Below, in pieces: positions 31,387-41,784 of a stretch of 64,000 bases of DNA. How positions within the stretch are numbered: the first letter of the stretch is position 1; each line of letters starts with the position of its first letter. Source of the stretch: Curvularia sp. ZM96 (taxonomy: Eukaryota > Ascomycota > Dothideomycetes > Pleosporales > Pleosporaceae); the NCBI GenBank assembly GCA_022457065.1, contig JAJGBQ010000004.1, positions 4,340,001 through 4,404,000 on the forward strand, in the 5' to 3' direction. The translations under genes were made by a program, and so were the position numbers. The notes under the pieces are model-generated. The model was given only the letters and a program-made list of their open reading frames with translations, was not told where the DNA came from and searched no databases.

Positions 31387-33918
31387 TCAATCTCCCATCT
31401 TCCGCACCCTCTCCGCCGCCTCCGGCCCCAGAAACGGAATATTAACGTCAAACTCCTCATCCGTCCTCGCCACCCTCCCCAGAATACACTTCGCCTTTCT
31501 ACACACCTGCTCACTCATACCCTTGACCCCATGAACCTGCAGAACATGCTTCATCAGCGTCTCCACACCCCCATAGACGCCCGACACCCTATCCTCGAGA
31601 CAACAAAACACACACCCGAAGTTATCATCCGCACTCCCATCGCCTCCTCCCCCAACCCCCACAGCAGCAGCAACTTGTGACGACGTTGTCGTAGGCGCAC
31701 TCCCAAACTTCTTCCTAACATGACTCTTTGCCAAAAACACCCAGCGATACCGCACCCCCGCCGCCGCCGCAATTTTCACCCTCGGATCCACAATATCGAT
31801 GCTCTTGCCCTTTTTCCCACTCGGATGCGGCGCTTTGAATACGAGACCCGTAAAAGCGCAGTATCGGCATGACCACTGGTGCTTGATGACGTAGTACCCG
31901 CAGGGTTGAGCGCGCACCGCCATGCCTTTGGATAGAGATTCTTGGACTGCCCATGCGCCCTTGCAGAAGCCCCAGTAGGCGTTGGATTTGTCTGGGCGGC
32001 CGTGCATGATTGTGTCGGTGTGGGGGAGGGCGGGGTTGCTGGGCATGGCTGTGTGTTGGGTGGTGCGGGTGAGGGGGCCTGTGGGGTTGGAGGCAGCGCT
32101 GTTCAAGGCGGAATTGGATGGTTGGGAGCGCACAGAGCGGTTGAAGCTGGCGGTTCGGGTCAGGTTTTTGGGGTTGAGAGATGCCGCGAGGGCGGAGAGG
32201 CTGGAGGGCGTTCGGTGGTGCGTTGATGTGCTGGGTGGTGGTGCGTTGTTGGCGGTGATTTCGACTGTATATTGTGTACGTGGTAGTGAGTATATGGTTG
32301 ATTTAGTTCTTGACGATGACTGATGTGTTGTTAGGCCTCCATTGGCGTCGGATGTTGGAGCTACATCGCTATCTAACGGTTGTCTCGAGGTGTCATTTGG
32401 TGAAGCGCTGGGCTGGCTGCGTGAGGGCGCCAATGGTGCTATCGGTGGAGGAGTATATTCGTCTTCTGAAGCGGCGTATGAGGAAGATGTGCGCAAGTTA
32501 CGGCAATCGTCATCGTCTTGCGTATAGTTCTCGTCGAGTGTTGCTGGTACTGACGGGACACGAACATGCTCAGCGGACAGTGGCTGGTGAGACGGCGCAT
32601 AGGGTATTCGGTTCGAAGACTCTCGCGAAGAAATGGAGCTGTTCCGATCGAGTGATGCAATGTTTGACTGAGCAGAACTGCTAACTGAAGATTCAGACCA
32701 TCTCGGTCGTCTTGGTGCTCTTGGTTGCATCGAATGGTACGACCGTAGATACTCAGACTCCTCCTTCCCAGTCCCAAACACGTCCTGCTTGAACACCAGA
32801 GGCCTGGAATGCGCCTCGTCTGGGTCTGGAGTTGCACTAAGATCCTGGAGTTGATTGTAAATCTCTTTTTCGAAGTCGGTTACGACTGTTTCAGATACAT
32901 GGTGGTCGCTGGGCGTGCTGTGGGGTTCACGTCGCCCAGAGTAGCTTCCGTCGTACCCATGACTCTGTTGCTCATGAGCTCCGTTACCGAGACTGAGCCC
33001 TTGGTACGACATTATCATCTTCTGAATGTCTCTCATTGCAGCTGCGCGATGATCCGGAGGGAGGCGTTCGAGCGCCTTGCTTAGATCCAGGTCGGCGACT
33101 TGTGCAGGTTCATATGCTGGAAGAGCCGGACTGGGTGTGTCTCTGCTGCCAAGCGAGCGATAGTACTCAGCTGGACTTTGACCTATATGTCGGTAGTCAA
33201 TATGCGAGGGATAGTTGGCGTACTCTTCCGGCAACAGGCGGGTCGACTCGTGGTTCTTTGCCTGTGTCCGCGGTGACGGGAGACGAGACTGCCATAGTCT
33301 TGACTTCCCACTGAAGTCCTGCAGCTGCCGTGCCATGGGTCTTCTCAAGTGAATTCTTTGTTTCAACTCCTCTAACGTCGTGAGTGTTTCCCTGCGATTC
33401 GTGTTGGAAGCCCGGTGTAGAAAACGCAAGTCAAGCACACAAACCTCGCTAAAAAAGAATCGACTTAGTTCAGTCCAGTCTCATCATATTAATTGTTCAA
33501 TAACTCACCTGGTGGCTGCTTGCTTAAGACTGTTGATTATCTCAGCCTGGAGCATCAGTGTTATATGATATAGACGCTCTCGGGCAATATCTACATGTAT
33601 TGGTCAGCTGTCCAAACATGTATCAGGTCTCGGATAAGCTATTGTTTTACCATCACCAATGCGTACAAGATCACCCAACTCTCTTTGGTCACGATCGTAA
33701 TGTTGGCCGATTTGTTGTTCACCAGCCACAAGAGAGGCCTGGAGCTGCTCTTCTTCCCATTCTTGTTGGGCCGAGTTCCGTGTTTTACGGGCACTGCGTT
33801 TCTTTCTGACATGTTTCAGCAGCTCCGATCCGCCGTGAAATGCGGAGATGACGGCAGCTATGGCAGCGACGACCTGCAACCCTGTAAGTAGTTGTTGGGC
33901 CCAGGCTCCACTATCCAT
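31387..33918 (-). CDS. 803-aa protein with N-terminal membrane-like helix and Cys/His-rich C-terminus, unknown
   Basis: Exons 33918-33651, 33590-33509 and 33448-31387 (introns 60 nt each) join in phase and give 803 aa. Start MDSGAWAQQLLTGLQ has a good context; an ATG at 33954 would add 12 residues. Residues about 8-30 are hydrophobic (LLTGLQVVAAIAAVISAFHGG), followed by a basic patch (RKKRSARKTR) and an E/Q-rich helix, an N-terminal design seen in fungal STAND and signalling-like proteins. Residues about 150-580 are disordered and Ser/Pro/Thr-rich. The C-terminal 200 residues are ordered-looking: AYWGFCKGAWAVQESLSKG, QPCGYYVIKHQWSCRYCAF, YRWVFLAKSHV, then CVFC with an H-x4-H 18 residues later, and CRKAKC. 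The last part resembles a stretched C2H2 zinc finger. No family name is known to me. Confidence 0.8.
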
Positions 33919-35744
33919 CACTTTCAGATATGCTGATGTACATAGAGGGTCCATATAAACTGTTATGAAAGCCTCACCTCCAAACCAGACATCTTCAAGA
34001 CGACTGTTCGGTGCGCGGCGACTTTGCGCTTGAGATACCCCGCTGACTAGATTGGAGTTCAAATCTATATGGGACCATTGACAGTTTGTCTCGAATTAAG
34101 CTTGACGCAGTCGCTGACAGCAGGATTTACGCGAGTGGATGGTTTCCAGACTTATTGATGCCTTAGCCAGGATGGGCAGTTAAGGGCCGATTACTCCTGG
34201 TTCTTCGCTCAACCTGCGCTGTGAGGTTTGCCAACTACCGGGTGAGGGCAGGTGGGGAAAGGCCTAGGATAATGTATCAGGTTGCCGCAAGAAGAAACTA
34301 TAGAATTCAAGCCAAGCAGACACAAGAAGTCAAATAGCAAGAGCAGAGAGAGGGCAGACAAACGCGGCGTGAGAAGAAAGGACCATTGTAAAGCCATTCA
34401 GGCACTCGCAATAGACGCTCAGCCTCACTCCTCATGTGTAGCCGGATAACACGCGAGCGAGCACTGTGTTCATTTGGCAAAGCTTCTGAGCGAATATTTC
34501 TAGGCGACAGTATCGCTTGGAAGAGGTGCAGCGATCAAAGGGCGCCTCTCCAATGATACAGAGTCGTGGCTGAAAGTCGAGCAGGCTGTGTGAAGCCGCC
34601 TAATCCGAAAGGAACTCGACATCTGTAAAGAGGCTGCAGAATGGACTCGGCTGACGCCCTTTGACTCAATCACACGCAGGACTAGCATCGCACTCATGCA
34701 GGCGGGTTGCTGAACGATGTTCCTTGTTGCGCCAACGACGTGTGAAGCCGATTACCAGCAGGCTGTGTGAGGGAGGCGCAGATTGAACAACCGGTTTCGA
34801 AGGTGCAGCTTGTTTGGTGGAGAGCGAATATGCCGCCATGCTCGCGCATATTTCAAAACTGTGAGACGGAAAGGCTGAGCTTGGCAGACGTAGAGAGAAA
34901 ACTACACGTCTGAGCGAAGAAACGCTTTAGCGTTAGAAAGGAGGGGTGAGGGAACTGGTACTGCGTACCGGTAGTGGGGCCGTCCCGTCCTGCAAAGGAT
35001 GACTTTTGCTGCACCACATCCGGACACCGCAGAATAACCGGGTGCTGAGGCTTGTACTGGAACTTGCCGTCTTTCACCGGTGCAACACTGTCCCTAGGCT
35101 GCTTACAGCATGGGACCCCTCAACGTGGCCTGAGGACAGTCTTCGAACCCAATGTACAAAATAATGAAGCTTATTCAAGCGCCAGCATTACCTATTTGTC
35201 TTAGGCGATTACACCACGTCATCTCCAAGTTAAAACATGCTTGTGCATTGATATCTTGTATGCTGAGGCAAACACTGCATATTTTGAGCATATAGCATGC
35301 ATAGGTAGCATTTAGAACTTGTCTAGGCATTTGACGGATAAGCTCCGGTCTCTATGATATGTCTTGTTTCCTTCCTCCCCCTTAACAACCGTATACCCCT
35401 TGCACACCGTCCAGCAGTACATTTTTGCATGGTATCGCCCCCTATTGATGCAATGAAAGAATGTCAAATGAGGCTCGGGTGAGTCCGACCGAAACGACCC
35501 CCGCTAGAAAGAAAAGAGAAAAAAAAAACGACCAGTATGAATGAACGGGCACAAAGTGTGTCCAATGTGTGGAGAAGAAGACGTTACGCCGTTAAAAGCC
35601 CGCTAAACCCTATTGCCCAAAGGGACAGCCTTGAAATACCCACGACATAAGAAAAGAAGGGAAAAAATATGTCGGAGGGTTGGAATGTAAACAAAGGCTT
35701 GATGAAGCAAGCTGGAAGCATAGAGAAGTAGAAGCAAATGTCGT
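33919..35744. other. 1.8-kb intergenic region
   Basis: Promoter side of the 803-aa protein gene and 3' flank of the 664-aa protein gene. Short frames (34209-34397, 34500-34697, 34853-35077) lack motifs. The 14-mer AGCAGGCTGTGTGA occurs at 34580 and 34757, each near a TGTGAAGCCG copy. Nothing else recognisable. Confidence 0.4.
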
Positions 35745-37804
35745 TTAAGCGTCTTCGAGCTGCACTCTCTGACTCTTCCGGTTCTTCACTTCGACCACAT
35801 GGGGTGTGAGGGCTAGCCTATCCACGATGCGGTCCTCGTTGGGCGCCATTGAATTACGAATCACAGAACGGGGACTTTTCGCTCTACTTAGTGAAACGCT
35901 CCTCGCAAGACCAACGGTAGCTTGTGCTGTAACCACCTGTTCTGTCTGTGCTTCTTGTCGGCGTGCTTGAATCTCTGCGCGTTTCTCGCCGAATCTGCTG
36001 GCAGAATGCGGTGGCGTAGAGAGACTTTGTAGTCGCTGGAGCGACGAGGGAGCCTCGAGGGGTGCAGAAGACGGGTGCGAAGAGAGTGCCGTCATTTTGG
36101 TGACTTGAGGCTGTCGGTGTGAAGGAGCACGCACAGGTGGTGAAACTGGTGTGTCTGGGATGACAAGTGCTTCGCGTTTTGCGGCTCGAGCTGGCTTCGA
36201 GCAAATCTCCCACTCTGGTTCCCGCTCGTCAAAATGGAGTGTCATCGGCTTAGGATGGCCCGACGATGCCTGAGCGACGATAACCGTCACGGTTTCGGAC
36301 TCCGACTCGATGCTGCAGACGGAGGTTGGAGTTAAAGCAGGCTTGAGGTATGGGGATGCTGCAGGTGCAAGTTTCGTGGCATCAATGTGCTTTTCAGAAC
36401 GGTCCAAAGTCTCCTTAAACTCTTGTCGAACAGGTGATTTCGTAGGCAGCGTTTTGGAACGTTTGATGTCCTTCTTGCTCCGGGTGATGACGGGTGCACC
36501 CAATGGTGAGGGTGTACGGTTCGTGGTTGTGGGAGGAAACAGTGTCAATCGCGGAGAGGCTGATACTACAGCTGGCGAAGTCACTCTACGCTGGATACCC
36601 AAGCCCTCAGCCTGAGGATCGTCCTATGCTGCTGTTGGTATATATGTGCGGAGAAGTGGAGATCTGGTGGACGTACCTTTGTAGAAAGCTCCTTTAACGG
36701 CTTGACCTTTTCCGCATTCCCCTGGCGTCGCTCCAGGAGCGATGATCTGTTCGGTCCAGTCTGCAAAAGGTTGCTGAACATGACACTATATCTTTCGAGT
36801 GTAATGTCAGGGAGGGTAATGTCAAGAAGACGACCTTCTGTCGATGCCGCATCCTTCGAAGATACAGCTCCTGACACCGAAGAGGCCTCCTTTTTCTTGC
36901 TCGGTGGCGAGGAACCCGTTGTTGTAATTGATCGTTGAAGTGCCACTTCATGTCGATCTGAAGCAGAGTCTCCCACTGTCACCGCGCGATCTCTAGTAAC
37001 CGACGTTTCTGGAGGAGACTGAGGCGCAACAAACTCTCCGGGGCTCCATTTCCGCGATTCTCGTATATCAGGCTTGTATGCAGGCGGCGACACATTGCGT
37101 AGCCTTTCCCTGCCATTTTCCTCCCTCAACGAAGCCTTTGATTCGACGATTTCCTCGTCATGGTGGCTGTCAGCGCGGGTTACCTTATCCACAGTCTGTG
37201 TCAACTGGTAGAAGGCGGCCTTTTCTTGTTGGGTGATGGGAGGTGCCGCTTTGCGAAACAACGATTTCCATCGACTGATTTTGGGTTTGGCAGGCTCTGC
37301 AGCGCCGCCGAAGGATGGCGAAGAGTGGTTTGGCTGAATGGACATGTCTACTGAGAGATCTGGAGAGCCAGGGTTCGTCGTGGGTTCTACTGCCTGAGGC
37401 GGTGGATTCCAGTGAGAAGCACGGGTTGGCGATCCAAGAGCAATACCAATGACCCCCTGTTCTTTTGTGACATCTGAGGTGTAGAGCACAGTCGTCGACG
37501 TTGTAGGTGACTGGAAAGAGTGGACATATTCCTCCGAGTGGAACGATGGTGCAGGATTTGTCTTACTGCGAGGCTTCACTGGGCGCTGTACAGGCCCACC
37601 CGACGTACTCGGTCGGACTGCCAGATCTGGGGCATTGAGATTTCCCTCCACTGGCAAATTCGCCGTAGACGCAGTGTATTTGTCAAGATCTGTTTGAGAG
37701 CCCTTTATGGATGGCATTGTGTTTCCCTTCTCTTGATCAATAACATCTCTGCGGTTGTTTCTTAGAAACCTCAGAGACCTGGATCGCGTGAGCATCCCGG
37801 GCAT
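35745..37804 (-). CDS. 664-aa largely disordered fungal protein, unknown
   Basis: Exons 37804-36677 and 36611-35745 joined by a 65-nt intron (GTACGT donor, CTCAG acceptor) in phase 0. No globular domain recognised. The N-terminus is basic (MLTRSRSLRFLRNNRRDV). A WKSLFRK motif followed by AAFYQLTQTVDKV (about residues 180-210) may be a short helical module. The segment LPDITLERYSVMFSNLL then SSLLERRQGNAEKVKPLKEL (about 335-375) looks like a conserved interaction motif and sits right at the splice site. The second exon is Ser/Thr/Pro/Lys-rich with repeated SPxxK-type sites (possible phosphorylation sites). The first ATG is at 37804; a TTG lies 4 codons upstream. Probably a regulatory scaffold; function unknown. 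Confidence 0.75.
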
Positions 37805-39082
37805 GTTGGGTTTCAAAATCTGTTAAAGGGTATCAGATGGTAAACTGGGGACGGGAGAAGGAGAAGAACGCAATGGGCTTAAATGTGTAGAAAAAGGAAC
37901 GGACGGCCCCAGAGAGCCAAAGGAACAAAAAAACAAGGTAGCGACCCAGTCGTTGAAGGTTGAAAGGAAGGAGAGTTGTAGTAGTAATGGTGGGATGTGC
38001 CCCGGTGTCATCACCACACGACCAGAAAATGAACCTGGCGCCTCCACACTTTGCACGCCATCATCATAGTAGCGCCAATCATTTACACCCACTTTGGCGC
38101 GTCTGAAAGAAATTACGCATGGTCGAGAACCCGGCGTGGGACAAGGATGATGAGCATAACATGGACGGATCGCCTACGATTGGCTGCACGGGCAACTCCA
38201 CTCCAGCGGATCCCCTGACAGGCGGCGGGATTATCATGACAAGCGTCTTATCCGAGCGATGATGCTGGCAGGAATAGACGGCTGTCTCTGTAGCAAAGGA
38301 CCGGTGTGTAAGGAGCACGAGCCCGGTTTCAAGACGGCGCTTTGCCGAGGAGCAATTTCGCGATGCGCCGCCAAGGGCATCAAAGCAACACAACACTGGC
38401 TGGTTGAGATTATCGGTCCGTTGCGGCGGCATATTTCTCTGGCGCTGACAAGAATAATGAGCTGAACGACCATCCCCCCCTGATGTCGTGGTACGCAAGC
38501 ACAGGCTGCCAGCATAACACTACATACGAAGTACGTACATGCCCACCATGGGGCGTACCGCTTGTTATGTAAGGGCCATAGCCGATGCTCACAGAGTGCC
38601 GGGCCCTGACCATCATCCGTCCAAAATGAAGCCCCACAGCAAGGCCGCGACGTTTCGGATCCAGCAGGACAATGTCTCGCTGTTTACTATACATATACGC
38701 AAATCAAGGGCGCGCTGGGCCTGAGCATCATGGGTAGTTGCAGCAGACGTTAAGTTTCGGTGTCTCAAATGTTGTGCTGGGTCCGATGGGCAGCTAATCG
38801 AGCATGCCAAACATGATTAAGAATAGGTATAGTATATGGTGCACCGAAGGTAGATGGAAGCACACTGCCTGTCGTATCCCCACATCTTCTATGTGTCGTG
38901 CGGCAGTAGAAGGCGGATGCACGTCCCTGGACTGTTTTATGGTCCAGCGTCGTAATGCGGATTAATGCCTCTTTGCGTACCTAGTTCTGGTCATCGCACT
39001 GAACACCTTATCTTGTCTCAACATGCACACGCTCCATGCAGAAATCTCAACAAGTTCACAACACCACTTGCACGCGTCGCCC
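37805..39082. other. 1.28-kb intergenic region
   Basis: Promoter of the 664-aa gene on the left, 3' flank of the AAA ATPase gene on the right. Several antiparallel frames between 38079 and 38810 have no motif, and none has splice partners. The segment is rich in short palindromes such as GTACGTAC near 38530. Confidence 0.4.
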
Positions 39083-41459
39083 TCAATCTTCAGACAAGGA
39101 CTTCCCCGGCCTCCAGTTCCTGTATCGCTCCGCCTCTGCTGCAATTGTGTGAGGAACGTGTTGCTGTAGTGCCTGCTCGAAATGGCGCATGCGAACCTCA
39201 GGCGTGCTGTCCGGTTGCATCGTGTAGTCGGTAATTGCCATCTCAACAGCAACAGCGCAGAGGCCGCTAATGTCTGCGCCACTGCTACCTTCCGTTTGCT
39301 TAGCAACGAGATCCAAGTCGACATCCGGTGCGAGTGGTCTCGATCTAGTGTGGATTTGTAGAATCTGCCTCCGTGCTTCTTCTGTCGGCAGACCAATGTG
39401 GATGTGAGCATCAAAACGGCCCGTACGAATGAGAGCTGAATCCAGTATATCGGGCCTATTGGTTGCGCCGATGATGAACACGTCCTTTAGTGCCTCAATT
39501 CCGTCCATCTCGTTGAGCAACGTCGTCACAACATTCAATCCACTCTCTTGCGTCTTCTCACGCGACTTGCCAATTGAATCAATCTCATCAAAAAAGATGA
39601 TGCAAGGCTTCGCTGCTCGTGCTCTCCGAAAAACGTCTCGAATCGCGCGTTCAGACTCGCCAACATACATCTTGATAAGTTCGGAACCTTTTACAGCGAG
39701 GAAGTTTTGCTTGCTCTCCGTGGCCACAGCTTGAGCAATGAGTGTCTTTGCACATCCGGGTGGTCCGTAGAGGAGAACGCCTTTGCGCGATTGAGGCCCG
39801 CCGAATTTGACGTCAAGGTCAGGGTACTAACAATGCGGTCAGTCAGATACAAATAGAGTTAGAAAGTGAAGTGCGGGTCTTTCCGCAACGTGAACGTATG
39901 GACATTGGTGCACACATACCTTGAACGGGCGAATAGTAATGGCTTCTAATACGGCCCGTACATGGTCTAGGCCGGCAATGTCTGTCCACCTGACCTTTGG
40001 CACTTCGAGAATGCTATCCTTCAATACCGTTGGGCGCACCTGCTCTATCACAGCCTCGAAATCCTCTTGCTCGACAAAATCAGTCTGCTCATCAATCTTG
40101 CTCAGCTCGGCTTTGTTCTTTTCGTCTACCAGTGTATCTATTCGCATTGTGTGGTGTTTCCTAGCGAGATAGCACAAGCTGGCAATGTCCCTGCCGACAA
40201 AACCATGTGAACGCTCAGCAAGAGCAGTAAGATCAACGCTCGGGATGTTGCAAGCTGGACCCAGTATCTGTCGTACAATGTCTTCCCTCTGCTTTGCATT
40301 TGGTGGCAGCAATTCAAGTTCTGTCTGGAAAGCGGTCGCTGTTCGAAGGCTGGAGTCAACATCGTATACGCTGCGTGCCGCTGCTGCGACAACGACTTGG
40401 CTGCCTCCCAGAGTAGCAAGCTCAATCCGCAGCCTGTTTACCAGCGAGTCGGCCTTATCTAGGAGCCGATCCAAGTTGTCCATCAATATCAGACTAGGCT
40501 GATTTTCACGAGCATCTTGGAAAATGTCAGAGACAACTTTGGCTTGGCCTTTGGGATTTGTATCGGGGTTGATTCTGTAGACCTCGGACCAAGGGCACTC
40601 TGCCAATCGCTCAAGTAAAAGACTTTTTCCAGTGCCTTCTGCTCCATGCAAGAGAAAGGCGGTAGGTCCGAGAAGGTGTCGGTTGTGCAGATGAGGCAGA
40701 CTGTTGGATAGAAAGGAAAGATCTCGATTGATGGCTGCAATGTGGTCGGAAAGCCCGCCAATTCCGTCTGGCCTTAAGCGAAGCACACCTGATGGCTTTG
40801 GGGTAGATAATTCTGGCGTGAAATCACCCACGGTGATAATTTGAGTAGTAATCTCATCAAAGTATACTGCATGTTTCTCGTTAGGAAGCGGGTCAATACT
40901 TTGAACCGTGACTCGAACTTTTGGCCCCTTTTGCTTGAAGCCTTTTTGTTGGATTGGTAAACTGCATCCAGGCAGGAGAATGTCGGCGTCTGCTGCTAGG
41001 CCATTGTCAGCAAAGAGACCATGACTTGTGTAAATTCAAGTACTCACACAAGGCATGGCGAAGCCAGTATAGAAGTTGCTCGGTTGAAGCAAACTTGGCC
41101 GTCTGGGCCGGCGCATCCGAAATATTAATCTCAATAGATTTGAGAGGTTTCCAAGAGTCGGCCTTTTCGATGGAGACCGGGTCATTGAGTGCGAGATCGT
41201 AGTGCTCCCGTAATAGATCAGTCACTTTGGCAATTGGCTTGTTCCCGGGATTGGTTTGTGAAGCCAGCCATGCAACGCCATAGCCTTTGAAACCCGCCGC
41301 AGTGCTAAGCCGGACGCAGTCGCCGTTGGAGAGTCCAAGAGCCTTGAGCTCTTTCATTGACAGATGGACGCGAAAGGCACCGCCCTCGAGCGCATTGCTC
41401 GGAATACTGGGCGGATTGCGCTCCAGCGGACGCAAAGTGTAAGTGGCAGCGGGGCTCAT
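39083..41459 (-). CDS. Two-domain AAA ATPase, AFG2/SPATA5-like
   Basis: Type II AAA ATPase of the CDC48/AFG2 group. Exons 41459-41048, 40995-39920 and 39826-39083 (introns 52 and 93 nt) give 743 aa. The N-terminal 230 residues resemble the CDC48 substrate domain (double-psi barrel: LKALGLSNGDCVRLST). D1 has Walker A GAEGTGKS but Walker B reads LILMDNLDRL, with Asn in place of the catalytic Glu, and its second-region-of-homology arginines are not evident. D2 is complete: GPPGCAKT, IIFFDEIDS, ATNRPDILDSALIRTGRFD and GSSGADISGLC. AFG2/Drg1 acts in release of factors from pre-60S ribosomes; this protein's degenerate D1 means it may be a specialised relative. The first splice (TCA split after its first base) and the second (before YPDLDVKFGG) are both supported by motif continuity. 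Divergent from the next gene. Confidence 0.88.
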
Positions 41460-41784
41460 ATTGAGTTTTTGTTCGCCGCCGTAGTATGATGGGAGTGGTT
41501 TGCGATTCGCGATTTGTGAAGACGAATGCCTGAACAGGCGTGACTCACATCACGTGTCTTGCTCTGTACACGATTTTTTTTAAAAAAAAGGCCCTGAACA
41601 GCTCCAGTATGAGACGCTCGCCTAATTTCCTTTTCGGGCTGCCACCGCGTGGTGGAGGAGATTCATGTGACTAAGCGGCGGGTGAGCTAGGCCTGATGGG
41701 GACACTAGCGGGATGCCTGTGAAGCTTTTGTGTGTCGCGGGCTAGAGGATTGCAGCTTTGCAATGTGACCAAGCCGCGCAATTG
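41460..41784. promoter_or_regulatory. Shared divergent promoter, AAA ATPase and 921-aa protein
   Basis: 325 nt between start codons on opposite strands, with a T/A-rich block (TTTTTTTAAAAAAAA) at 41574-41588. A small ATG-TGA lies at 41763, just before the plus-strand start. Confidence 0.45.

Noticed and set aside
34580..34770. Two copies of AGCAGGCTGTGTGA with nearby TGTGAAGCCG, considered as a mobile-element remnant
   Set aside because: Only 14 nt match and no flanking target duplication or terminal repeats can be seen.
35140..35160. GGGTTCGAAG on the minus strand, considered as a tRNA B box
   Set aside because: No paired acceptor or T stem around it and no A box at the right distance.
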